DNA of 64,000 nucleotides from JACCTU01 sp963737405. Lineage in GTDB: Bacteria > Actinomycetota > Thermoleophilia > Gaiellales > Gaiellaceae. Positions 57,148 through 64,000 of this stretch are shown in pieces. Every line of letters starts with the position of its first letter. The first letter of the stretch is position 1. The notes under the pieces were generated by a model. That model had not been told where the DNA came from. It ran no database searches and worked only from the letters and a program-made list of their open reading frames with translations. The translations under genes were made by a program, and so were the position numbers. The DNA is taken from NCBI GenBank assembly GCA_963737405.1, contig CAVTSL010000011.1, positions 186,001 through 250,000 of the forward strand, given 5' to 3'.

Positions 57148-57938
57148 GCGAGGGCGGCGGCAAGGCGTCCGCAGAGCTCGGCGTTCGCCGCGGCGACGAC
57201 GCGTGAGCGCGGCTCGAGGTCGAGCGGCGCGTCGTCGAACGGGGGATCCTCGAAGAGCTCGATCGCCAGGCCGACCTCCTTGATCAGCAGCTGCGCGGCG
57301 GCGATGTCGACCGAGCGTGCGCCCTTGAGCGAGCAGACGCCGTCGAGCCGCCCTGCGGCGAGGTTGCAGAGCGCAAGCGCGAGCGAGCCCATCACGCGCA
57401 GGCGGTGCGCAACGCCGACGACGGCGGACGCCTTCTCGGCGATCGAGGAGGTCAGCGTCGCCTCGAAGGCGAGCAGCTCGATCGCGTCCTTCGGGCGCAC
57501 GCCGCCGAGCCGGTTGCCGTCCACCCAGGCGCCCTCGCCGCGTCGCGCCGTCCACTCCTCGCCGGAGCCGAAGTCGTAGAGGTACCCGAACTCGACGTCC
57601 TTCATCGTCGCGCCGTCCGCGACCGCGAGCGAGAGACAGAAGTGCGGCACGCCGCGCTTGGCATTGAGCGACCCGTCGATCGGGTCGAGCACGAGGCGCG
57701 GCGCCCCGCGGCCCTTGACCACCTCGCCGATCTCCTCCGAGACGAGCGTGTAGTCGCCGAGCAGCTCGTCCAGTCGCGCGATCGCGCCGCGCTCGACCGC
57801 TTCGTCGATCGCGGTCGTCTCGTCGCCGCCCATGCCTATGCCGACGACCGGCTCGCGCTCCACGCGCGTCGGGAGGTCGACGAGCACGCGCCGCGCGTCG
57901 TCCACGAGCGCGCGGCCGACCGCGAGCCAGTCGGTCAC
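57144..57938 (-). CDS. Inositol monophosphatase family protein
   Basis: 264 residues. Metal-binding LVSEEIG and LVLDPIDGSLNAKRG, and the second signature GARSVDIAAAQLLIKEVG, where most relatives have WD at the Asp. Hydrolyses a sugar or inositol phosphate. GTG start overlaps the DUF1015 stop. Middle gene of the DUF1015-IMPase-DUF72 operon. Confidence 0.9.
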   Translation of the reverse strand: MTDWLAVGRALVDDARRVLVDLPTRVEREPVVGIGMGGDETTAIDEAVERGAIARLDELLGDYTLVSEEIGEVVKGRGAPRLVLDPIDGSLNAKRGVPHFCLSLAVADGATMKDVEFGYLYDFGSGEEWTARRGEGAWVDGNRLGGVRPKDAIELLAFEATLTSSIAEKASAVVGVAHRLRVMGSLALALCNLAAGRLDGVCSLKGARSVDIAAAQLLIKEVGLAIELFEDPPFDDAPLDLEPRSRVVAAANAELCGRLAAALA

Positions 57939-58996
57939 AGCGGGTGGAAGAGCAGACCGCTGACGAGCTTCGGATAGAAGTACGTCGTCTTCTGCGGGAG
58001 CACCTCGCCGCGCTTCGCGACCGCGAACACGTCCTCGATGCGCGTCGGCCTGAGCAGGAACGCCGCGTCCGCGCGACCCTCGTCGACGGCGGCGATCGCC
58101 TCGTCGACGTAGGCGGTGTAGCCGACGTGTCCCGGCACGAGCGTCTCGACGAGCTGCGTGTCGAGCTGGCCGGGCGGACCCTCGGCGACGGCGACGCCCT
58201 CACGCGTGTAGACGACGGCGGCCGGGCGGTCGTCGGGGAGCGACTCGAGGGCGGCGCGAGGGTCGGAACCGTTGGCCTTGAGGTTGTCGGTAGGGATGAA
58301 ACTGCCCGCGATGCGGTGGGTCGGGAAGATCGTCAGCCCCGGGTCGCTCGTCGAGACGAGCACGACCATCAGCCACGGCGAGCCGCCGCGCGCCGCGTAC
58401 TCGACCGTCGTCTCGTAGCGGTGATGGCCGTCCGCGATCATCAGCTGCCGGTCGCGGAAGGCCTCGACGATCGCGTCGGTCTCGGGGATTCTCCAGAGCT
58501 TCGCGCCCTCGACCTCGAGGTCGGGGTCGCCCTCGGGCTGCGAGATCGGCGGGGCGCCTTCGTAGAGCAGGAAGATCGGCTCGAGCTGGGCCCCGACCGC
58601 CTCCACGAGCCGGAGCCGGCCCTCCTTCACCTCGCGGTGCGTTCGCTCGTGCGGAAGGACGACACCGGCCTCGTAGGGCTCTGCCTTCAGCGACGCGACG
58701 ATGCCGCGACGCGTGCGGGCCACTCCGTCCGGGCCGACGTAGTCCTGCTCGAGCGCCCAGAAGGTCGGCTCCTCCGCGCGGAGGACCCCCTCGTCGCGCC
58801 ACGCGCGAAAGTCGCGGGCGGCCTGCTCCTCGGAGTCAGGAAGCGTCAGGTGGACGACGTTGTACGGGCTCTTCGCGCGGTACGCGTCCCGTTCGGCCTC
58901 CGAGAGGACGTCGTACGGCGGCGCGACGAGCGACTCCAGCGGGCCGGCGCGCTCGACGTCGTAGCGGAGCGCGGGGAACGGGCGGAGCTCGGCCAC
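57935..58996 (-). CDS. DUF1015 family protein
   Basis: 353 residues of the DUF1015 (COG4198) family, sometimes called HTH-like SerC-linked. LVAPPYDVLSEAERDAY, FWALEQDYVG, the conserved MIADGHHRYETTVEYA and the C-terminal KTTYFYPKLVSGLLFHPL are diagnostic. Function not established. GTG 58996 is 6 nt after -10 TACGGT (59003-59008), which lies 3 bp from the divergent -10 of the next gene. Confidence 0.92.
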   Translation of the reverse strand: MAELRPFPALRYDVERAGPLESLVAPPYDVLSEAERDAYRAKSPYNVVHLTLPDSEEQAARDFRAWRDEGVLRAEEPTFWALEQDYVGPDGVARTRRGIVASLKAEPYEAGVVLPHERTHREVKEGRLRLVEAVGAQLEPIFLLYEGAPPISQPEGDPDLEVEGAKLWRIPETDAIVEAFRDRQLMIADGHHRYETTVEYAARGGSPWLMVVLVSTSDPGLTIFPTHRIAGSFIPTDNLKANGSDPRAALESLPDDRPAAVVYTREGVAVAEGPPGQLDTQLVETLVPGHVGYTAYVDEAIAAVDEGRADAAFLLRPTRIEDVFAVAKRGEVLPQKTTYFYPKLVSGLLFHPL

Positions 58997-59002
58997 GCCC
59001 GG

Positions 59003-59017
59003 ACCGTACCCTAGACT
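59003..59017. promoter_or_regulatory. Paired divergent -10 boxes
   Basis: Minus-strand TACGGT (59003-59008) and plus-strand TAGACT (59012-59017), placed 6 and 7 nt before the start codons at 58996 and 59025. Both transcripts would be leaderless. Confidence 0.55.
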
Positions 59018-59024
59018 CGGCTCC

Positions 59025-59861
59025 GTGAACGCGATCGCCGACCTGGCAGAGGATCGGGTCGTCGAGGGCGTCTACGCGGTCGCGCGGAAGCAGCGGCTCC
59101 GGACGAAGAACGGGGCGTCCTACCTCGCGCTCGAGCTCGTCGATCCGAGCGGCCGGGTCGACGCGCGGGTCTGGAACGACGTCGACCTGCTCGACGGGCG
59201 ATTCGACGAGGGCGACGCCGTGCGCGTGCTCGGGCGGGTCGAGCGCTTCCGCGACCGGCTGCAGGTGGAGGTGCGCTCGCTCGAGCGCGCGGACGAGGCG
59301 GACCCTGCGGAGCTCGCGCCGTCGATCCGCCGCGATCGCGACGAGCTCGACGGCTTCCTCGAGTTCATCGCGGGCGAGCTCGCCCATCCCGGGCTGCGCG
59401 AGGTCGTCGGGCGCTTCGTCCACGACGAGGAGATCCGCACGCGCTTCCGCACGCTGCCCGCGACGCTCGAAGGCCACCACTCCTACGCGGGCGGTCTGCT
59501 CGAGCACACCGTCGGCGTGGCGACGATCTGCCGCGAGACGGCGCAGCTGCACCCACGGCTGCGGACCGACCTGCTCCTCGGCGCCGCGCTGCTGCACGAC
59601 GTCGGCCGGACGCGCGAGCTCGGGCGCGCGCCGACGTTCCGCCCGACCGAGGAGGGCCGGCTGCTCGGGCACGTGCACCTCGGGCTCCGGCTGATCGAGG
59701 AGCGCGCGGCAGGGCTCGACGCCGGCGTTCGGGCCGAGCTCCTGCACGCCGTCGCGTCGCATCACGACTCGCGCGCCGCGCGAACCGCCGAGGCGGCCGT
59801 GCTCTTCCACGCGAACCAGCTCGACGCAGTCGCAGCCACCAGGCCGGTCGACAGCGAGTGA
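59025..59861 (+). CDS. YhaM-like OB-fold/HD 3'-5' exoribonuclease
   Basis: 278 residues. N-terminal OB fold (about 10-95; YLALELVDPSGRVDARVWNDVD) and C-terminal HD domain (about 150-260) with LEGHHSYAGGLLEHTVGVA, LLHDVGR, GHVHLGLRLIEE and SHHDSRAA supplying the metal His/Asp ligands. B. subtilis YhaM degrades RNA and ssDNA from the 3' end. Stop overlaps the transporter start (GTGA). Confidence 0.88.
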   Translation: MNAIADLAEDRVVEGVYAVARKQRLRTKNGASYLALELVDPSGRVDARVWNDVDLLDGRFDEGDAVRVLGRVERFRDRLQVEVRSLERADEADPAELAPSIRRDRDELDGFLEFIAGELAHPGLREVVGRFVHDEEIRTRFRTLPATLEGHHSYAGGLLEHTVGVATICRETAQLHPRLRTDLLLGAALLHDVGRTRELGRAPTFRPTEEGRLLGHVHLGLRLIEERAAGLDAGVRAELLHAVASHHDSRAARTAEAAVLFHANQLDAVAATRPVDSE

Positions 59862-60688
59862 TCGCGATCGTGCTCGCCCTCGGGGCGAGCGTCTGCTGGG
59901 GAGTCGGCGACTTCCTCGGCGGGGTCAGCGCACGCCGGCTCCGGGTGCTCGGCGTGCTCGCGATCTCGCAGGCGGCGGGCTTCGCGGCGGTCGCGCTCGT
60001 CGCGCTCTTCGCCGGGGGTGACTTCCTCGGGACCGAGGCGACGCTCGCCGCGGTCGGGGCGGGCTGGGCGGGCGCGATCGGCCTCGCCGCGCTCTACCGG
60101 GGGATGGCCGTCGGCGCGATCGGCGTCGTCGCGCCGATCTCCGCGTCGGCTGCGGTCATCCCGGTCGTCGTCGGGATCGCACGCGGCGAGCGGCCCGCGG
60201 CGATCCAGCTCGTCGGCATCGCCCTGGCGCTGATCGGCGTCGTTCTCGTCTCCAGGGAGCACGGCCAGACGGGACGGCTCGCGGCAGGTGTCCCGCTCGC
60301 GCTCGTCGCGGCCGCGGGCTTCGGCTCGTACTTCCTCTTCATCGACCGCGCGAGCGCGGACGACGCCTTCTGGGCCGTCACGGTCGCCCGTCTCGCCTCG
60401 TCCGCGCTCGCGCTCACGGCCGCTGCGGTCGCCGGCGCGCTCCGCGTGCCGCGCACGGCGCTGCCGGTGCTCGTGGCCGTCGGCCTCTTCGACGTGGGCG
60501 CGAACGTGCTGCTCGCGCTCGCGCTCAACGAGGGGTTCGTCAGCCTCGTCTCGGTGCTCGCGTCGCTCTACCCCGTCGTGACGATCCTGCTCGCCGTCGC
60601 CGTGCTCCACGAGCGGCCCGGGCGCGAGCAGGCGATCGGCGGCGCTGCGGCGCTCGCCGGCGTGGCGTTGATCTCGGCCGCGGCCTAG
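59858..60688 (+). CDS. EamA/DMT-family transporter
   Basis: 276 residues with ten membrane helices in two EamA halves; GASVCWGVGDFLGGVSARR and the second-half PVVTILLAVAVLHERPGREQAIGG are typical. Exports small metabolites; substrate unknown. Ends at CTAG shared with arsC on the other strand. Confidence 0.9.
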   Translation: MIAIVLALGASVCWGVGDFLGGVSARRLRVLGVLAISQAAGFAAVALVALFAGGDFLGTEATLAAVGAGWAGAIGLAALYRGMAVGAIGVVAPISASAAVIPVVVGIARGERPAAIQLVGIALALIGVVLVSREHGQTGRLAAGVPLALVAAAGFGSYFLFIDRASADDAFWAVTVARLASSALALTAAAVAGALRVPRTALPVLVAVGLFDVGANVLLALALNEGFVSLVSVLASLYPVVTILLAVAVLHERPGREQAIGGAAALAGVALISAAA

Positions 60689-61038
60689 AGGTCGGCGAGC
60701 CGGCGCTCGATCTCGTCGCGCACCGCGCGCACCTCGTCGATCGGCTTGCCCGCGGGGTCGTCGAGCTCCCAGTCGACGTAGCGCTTGCCCGGGATGTACG
60801 GGCATGCGTCGCCGCAGCCCATCGTCACGACGACGTCCGCCCACTCGACGTCGGAGCGGTCGAGCGCGCGCGGCACCCGATCGGCCAGGTCCACGCCGCG
60901 CTCGCGCATCACCTCGACCACCTCTGGATGCACGCGGTCGGCCGGGTTGCTCCCGGCGGAGCGCCCGTTCCCGGCGTAGAGCGCCTCGGCCATCTGCGAG
61001 CGGCCGGCGTTCTGCACGCAGACGAAGAGGACGTTCAC
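60685..61038 (-). CDS. arsC: Thioredoxin-coupled arsenate reductase-type LMW phosphatase
   Basis: 117 residues, low-molecular-weight phosphatase fold. Nucleophile C7 in the loop CVQNAGRS, and the redox pair C75/C79 in TMGCGDACPYIPGKRYVDWELDDP, as in thioredoxin-type ArsC. It would reduce arsenate to arsenite. The segment after AEALYAGNGRS is a little shorter than usual. GTG overlaps the arsR stop (GTGA). No arsenite efflux gene (arsB/acr3) is nearby. Confidence 0.88.
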   Translation of the reverse strand: MNVLFVCVQNAGRSQMAEALYAGNGRSAGSNPADRVHPEVVEVMRERGVDLADRVPRALDRSDVEWADVVVTMGCGDACPYIPGKRYVDWELDDPAGKPIDEVRAVRDEIERRLADL

Positions 61039-61361
61039 GGCGAGAGTGCGAGCGCGAGCTCGCCGACGGCGGCGCGGTTGAGCCGGTAGTACGACCACGT
61101 CCCGCGCCGCTCGGCCTCGATCAGCCCGGCCTCGCGGAGGACCTTCAGGTGGTGCGAGATCGTCGGCTGTGAGAGCTCGAACGCGCTCGTCAGGTCGCAC
61201 ACGCAGAGCTCCGGGTTCGCCGCGAGACGGTTGACGATCCCGATGCGCGTCGGGTCCGCGAGCGCCTTGAGGCGGTCTGCGAGCGCGATGCGCGTCTGCT
61301 CGGGAAGCGGCGGCCCGTCGCAGACGCAGCACTCGATCACGGGGAGCGCCTTCATTGACAT
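61035..61361 (-). CDS. arsR: ArsR-family metalloregulator
   Basis: 108-residue winged-helix repressor. The metal site is ELCVCDLTSAF (C53, C55) at the recognition-helix side, as in arsenite/antimonite-sensing ArsR; SQPTISHHLKVLREAGLIEAERRGTWSYYRL is the DNA-binding part. The N-terminus adds IECCVCDG with three more cysteines that could take part in sensing. ATG 61361 is 5 nt from -10 TAGATT (61367-61372); ATG 61355 also possible. It is autoregulated in most relatives, and an inverted repeat overlaps its -35 region. Confidence 0.93.
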   Translation of the reverse strand: MSMKALPVIECCVCDGPPLPEQTRIALADRLKALADPTRIGIVNRLAANPELCVCDLTSAFELSQPTISHHLKVLREAGLIEAERRGTWSYYRLNRAAVGELALALSP

Positions 61362-61383
61362 CGATCAATCTACCAGGTAGCGT
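61355..61383 (+). promoter_or_regulatory. Consensus sigma-A promoter of the Cys-rich micro-gene
   Basis: Perfect -35 TTGACA (61355-61360), 17-nt spacer, -10 TAGCGT (61378-61383). It overlaps the start of arsR and the divergent arsR -10. It is the only consensus -35 I noticed in the window. Confidence 0.75.
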
Positions 61384-61388
61384 CGCTG

Positions 61389-61406
61389 CATCGACATCCG
61401 TCGATG
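61389..61406. promoter_or_regulatory. Putative ArsR operator
   Basis: Inverted repeat CATCGAC-ATCC-GTCGATG. It covers the expected transcript start of the micro-gene and the -35 region of arsR, so one bound dimer could repress both. Type and position fit ArsR/SmtB sites; not proven. Confidence 0.6.
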
Positions 61407-61419
61407 AAAGGAGCGATCC

Positions 61420-61485
61420 ATGAGCGGTGGGTGTTGCGACAGCGGCGGTTGCTGCGACGACGGCGACGACTGCTGCTGTTGCTGA
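61420..61485 (+). CDS. Cys-rich 21-residue micropeptide divergent from arsR
   Basis: Too short for standard gene calling. ATG 61420 to TGA 61483-61485 encodes 21 residues: a Ser-Gly-Gly start, Cys pairs at 5-6 and 11-12, acidic spacers (Asp 7, 13, 14, 16, 17), and four cysteines at 18-21, the end of the peptide. That is 8 Cys of 21, with 5 Asp. AAAGGAG (61407-61413) stands 6 nt before the ATG. It has a consensus promoter, a putative ArsR operator and a perfect terminator of its own, so it is a complete transcription unit. Possible roles: thiolate metal(loid) buffer or chaperone for arsenite, Zn, Cu or Cd; or a Cys-codon leader. I know no named family. Confidence 0.7.
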   Translation: MSGGCCDSGGCCDDGDDCCCC

Positions 61486-61489
61486 CGCG

Positions 61490-61515
61490 TAAGGCCCCGT
61501 GACGACGGGGCCTTA
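61490..61515 (+). terminator. Terminator of the Cys-rich micro-gene
   Basis: Perfect 11-bp stem TAAGGCCCCGT (61490-61500) / ACGGGGCCTTA (61505-61515) with a GACG loop, 4 nt after the micro-gene stop codon. No U run follows. Confidence 0.75.
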
Positions 61516-61533
61516 CTCCTATGCTCCCGCGCG

Positions 61534-62499
61534 GTGGACGAGCTGACGTTCGAGAGCGAGGCGCTGCGTGGCAACCCGCTCGGTGATCCGCACGTGCGCC
61601 CGGTCTGGGTCTGGACGCCGCCGGGCTACGACCCGGAAGGCGACCGCGCGTACCCGACGATCTACGTCCTGCAGGGCTACACCGGGGAGCTCGGCATGTG
61701 GCGGAACCGCGTCGCCTTCCGCCCGACGATGCCGGAGCTCCTCGACCGCGACCCGCCGGAGTGCATCGTCGTGTTCGTCGACGCGTGGACGTCGTACGGC
61801 GGCTCGCAGTTCGTCGACTCGACCGGCTCGGGGCGCTACCACACGTATCTCTGCGACGAGCTCGTCCCGTTCGTCGACTCGCGCTACCGGACGAGCGGCA
61901 GGCGCGGCGTGGCGGGGAAGTCGAGCGGAGGCTACGGCGCGGCGGTGACCGCGATGCTCCGGCCCGACCTCTTCCAGGGCTTCGCGAGCCACGCGGGCGG
62001 CGGGCTCTTCGAGGTGACGATCCGCCCGTTCTTCCGCGTCGCCGCGCGGGCGCTCCGGGACCGCTACGACGGCTCGGTCGAGCGCTTCTTCGACGAGCTC
62101 CGGAACGGGCCGGCGCCGCTCGCGCACCCCGACGACATCCACGTGCTGCTGCAGTGGGGCTTCGCCGCCGCGTACTCGGCGGACGACGACGGGACGGTGC
62201 GGCTGCCGTACGACATCGAGACGGCCGAGGTGATCCCCGAGCTCTGGGAGCGCTGGCTCGAGTGGGACTACCCGACGCTCGTGCCACGCCACGCCGACGC
62301 GCTCCGCGAGCTGCGTGCGATCTACTTCGACGCGGGCAGCCGTGACGAGTGGTTCGTCGACCTGACGATGGAGTGGATGCGGCGACGTCTGACCGAGCTC
62401 GGCGTCCGCGATCTCCACACGGAGCTCTTCGACGCGACGCACGGCGGGATCGAGTACCGCTACCCGCTCGGGATCACGTACCTCGTCGAGCGCCTCTAG
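61534..62499 (+). CDS. Esterase (alpha/beta hydrolase, esterase-D type)
   Basis: 321 residues, no signal peptide. The nucleophile Ser130 is in GVAGKSSGGYGA; RPVWVWTPPGYDPEGDRAYPTIYVLQGYTG is the esterase-D-like start, and the His may be in DATHGGIEYRY. Substrate unknown. GTG 61534 lies 8 nt from TATGCT (61520-61525), so the gene can have its own start and need not depend on readthrough from the micro-gene. Ends at CTAG shared with the cupin gene. Confidence 0.88.
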   Translation: MDELTFESEALRGNPLGDPHVRPVWVWTPPGYDPEGDRAYPTIYVLQGYTGELGMWRNRVAFRPTMPELLDRDPPECIVVFVDAWTSYGGSQFVDSTGSGRYHTYLCDELVPFVDSRYRTSGRRGVAGKSSGGYGAAVTAMLRPDLFQGFASHAGGGLFEVTIRPFFRVAARALRDRYDGSVERFFDELRNGPAPLAHPDDIHVLLQWGFAAAYSADDDGTVRLPYDIETAEVIPELWERWLEWDYPTLVPRHADALRELRAIYFDAGSRDEWFVDLTMEWMRRRLTELGVRDLHTELFDATHGGIEYRYPLGITYLVERL

Positions 62500-63014
62500 G
62501 GGAGCAGGCCGTCGCGGTACCGGCCGCGCTCGAAGGTCATCCCTTCGTACGCACCCTTCGTCTTCTCCTCGTCGACGCCGACGTTGTGCCGTCGAGCCGT
62601 CTCGTCGACCGGATAGACAGTCTTGAAGTCCGGATGCCGCGCTCCGACCGAGATCACGATCATCGGCGCGTCCCCCGCCGCGAGCATCGCGTGCGGAGTG
62701 CCGGCCGGGCAGTGGAAGTAGTCCCACGCGCGCACCGGACGCTCCTCGCCCTCGACGATGACGATGCCTTCGCCCGAGACGACGAGGAAGCCTTCCTGGG
62801 CGTCCTCGTAGTGGTACATCGTCGTCCCTTCGCCGGGCGGGATGACCCCGACGTTGAAACCGAGCTCCGGGAAGCGCGGCTCGCCTTCGAAGAAGCACGC
62901 TGAGCCGAACCGATCGCTGTGCAGCCACGGAACGTCGCGGGCGTTCACGATGAACCAGGCTTCGCCGTCGGGCACGAGCCCGTCCTCGGTCTCGGTGAGC
63001 TTCGCCTCGGGCAT
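62496..63014 (-). CDS. Cupin-domain protein
   Basis: 172 residues, single cupin barrel. MYHYEDAQEGFLVVSGEGIVIVEGEERPVRAWDYFHCPAGTPHAMLAAGD holds both cupin motifs with metal ligands. AWFIVNARDVPWLHSDRFG precedes it. Function unknown. ATG 63014 overlaps the ychF stop (TGATG), so co-translated. Confidence 0.88.
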   Translation of the reverse strand: MPEAKLTETEDGLVPDGEAWFIVNARDVPWLHSDRFGSACFFEGEPRFPELGFNVGVIPPGEGTTMYHYEDAQEGFLVVSGEGIVIVEGEERPVRAWDYFHCPAGTPHAMLAAGDAPMIVISVGARHPDFKTVYPVDETARRHNVGVDEEKTKGAYEGMTFERGRYRDGLLP

Positions 63015-63934
63015 CAGACGTTGAATCGTACGTTCAGCACGTCGCCGTCCTGCACGACATACGTCTTCCCCTCGACGCGCTCGTTCCCCTGACGACGCGC
63101 CTCCGAGTGTGAGCCGGCTGCCACGAGGTCGTCCCAGCGGATCACCTCGGCGCGGATGAAGCCGCGCGCGATGTCGGAGTGGATCGTCTCCGCCGCGTCG
63201 AGCGCGGTCTCGCCGTCGCGGAGCGTCCACGCGCGCGTCTCCTTCTCGCCCGCCGTGAAGAACGTGATCAGGTCGAGCGTCTCGACGAGCCCTCGCACGA
63301 CTGCACCGAGCGCGGACTCGCCCTCGCGGAACGCGGCGGCCTCCTCCTCGGAGAGCTCGGCGAGCTCGGCCTCGAGCTTCAGGTCGATGCCGTCGGGCCC
63401 GTTGACGATCTCGAGCAGCGGCTTGACCGTCAACAGCTCGAGCTCGGGCGGCAGCTCGACGTCGCCGTCGAGCTCGCTGACCGCCTGGAGGTTCTCGAGG
63501 TGGGCTGCGAGCCGCTCGAGGTTCGCGACCTCCGCGCGGAGCTTCGCGTCGCCCGACTTCGCCTGCTTGGTGACCCGCTCGAGCCGGCGCTGGACATGGT
63601 CGCGGTCGGCGGCGAGCAGCTCGAGCATCAGCTCCTCCCGGTCCGCCTGCGGCGAGCGCGTGCCCGACCACCCGTCGAGGACGGCGAGGATCAGGTCGAC
63701 CTGCCGCAGGTTCCCGAGCAGCTCGGCGCCGGTTCCCGGCACGTCGACCACGCGGATCGACGCCGGCGTCACCTTCTTCGCGCTCACGGTCTCCGCGAGC
63801 TGACGGAGCCGGTGGTCCGGCACCGCCGCCATGCCGACGTTGTCGCGCCCGGTCGTCGCGGCACCGGTCAGGGCGCGGAAGAGCGTCGTCTTGCCCGCGT
63901 TCGGCAGGCCCACGATCCCGACCTGGAGCGCCAC
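63014..63934 (-). CDS. ychF: YchF/Obg-like P-loop NTPase
   Basis: 306 residues. G1 GLPNAGKTTLF, G3-like DVPGTG, a helical coiled middle (RLERVTKQAKSGDAKLRAEVANLERLAAHLE) and the C-terminal TGS-type DGDVLNVRFNV identify the YchF branch, translation-linked NTPases. It is shorter than the usual 360 or so residues, and the base-specificity loop is reduced to VNGPDG where YchF has NxxE. First gene of a two-gene unit with the cupin. Confidence 0.85.
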   Translation of the reverse strand: MALQVGIVGLPNAGKTTLFRALTGAATTGRDNVGMAAVPDHRLRQLAETVSAKKVTPASIRVVDVPGTGAELLGNLRQVDLILAVLDGWSGTRSPQADREELMLELLAADRDHVQRRLERVTKQAKSGDAKLRAEVANLERLAAHLENLQAVSELDGDVELPPELELLTVKPLLEIVNGPDGIDLKLEAELAELSEEEAAAFREGESALGAVVRGLVETLDLITFFTAGEKETRAWTLRDGETALDAAETIHSDIARGFIRAEVIRWDDLVAAGSHSEARRQGNERVEGKTYVVQDGDVLNVRFNV

Positions 63935-63972
63935 GGCGGCCAGCGTACGTGGAACCCGGTCGCGGATCGCGG

Positions 63973-64000
63973 TGTAATGCGAACGTGAGGTTGCTCCTGT
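63973..64000 (+). CDS. Start of a downstream gene, cut by the window edge
   Basis: GTG at 63985 begins VRLLL before the sequence ends. It is 6 nt after a -10 like TGTAAT (63973-63978), the leaderless spacing used elsewhere here. The product cannot be guessed. Confidence 0.35.

Overview
The window is about 64 kb of high-GC (roughly 70 percent), densely coded bacterial chromosome. Many starts are GTG or TTG, stop/start overlaps of the GTGA/ATGA type are common, and at least a dozen genes have a TANNNT -10 box only 5 to 8 nt before the start codon, as for leaderless mRNAs. With a 14-gene nuoA-N operon, a CIRCE-controlled groESL, an FprA-type ferredoxin reductase, DesK/NarL two-component genes and several secreted subtilases, this suggests an actinobacterium, most likely a deep-branching Thermoleophilia/Gaiellales-like lineage. 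That placement is inference from gene content, not a phylogeny.

Layout. 0.1-8 kb: an adenylate cyclase/AAA-ATPase/TPR regulator divergent from a caspase-like protease, then YgfZ and a molybdopterin oxidoreductase on a shared divergent promoter, then a secreted BNR-repeat protein broken by frameshifts. 8-18 kb: groEL-groES with CIRCE; NUDIX and ASCH genes; a 2-oxoacid dehydrogenase operon (E1 alpha, E1 beta, E2); a secreted Cys/His-rich protein of unknown function; a thioesterase; lipB and lipA, which make the lipoyl cofactor the E2 needs. 18-28 kb: an island of secreted proteases (one trypsin-like, three subtilases, and a decayed piece of a fourth). 28-34 kb: fumarase, FprA, a two-component system, ErpA. 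34-47.5 kb: the complete complex I operon nuoABCDEFGHIJKLMN. 47.5-64 kb: a membrane adenylate cyclase, a metallo-beta-lactamase-fold protein, DUF1028, cupin, Mrp-type ATPase, FAD oxidoreductase, cNMP-binding, DUF72, inositol phosphatase and DUF1015 genes, YhaM-like nuclease, DMT transporter, arsR-arsC, an esterase and YchF.

Two things stand out. First, divergent from arsR there is an unannotatably small gene (61420-61485) for a 21-residue peptide with 8 cysteines. It has a consensus promoter, an inverted repeat at the expected operator site, a strong ribosome binding site and its own perfect terminator; this is the best candidate for something undescribed. Second, many genes, including essential-type ones such as nuoB, nuoG, fumC and mrp, carry single-base frameshifts. 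In nuoB the shift is one C short in a C run. The simplest reading is residual indel error in the assembly, so 'broken' genes here should not be taken as true pseudogenes without read support.
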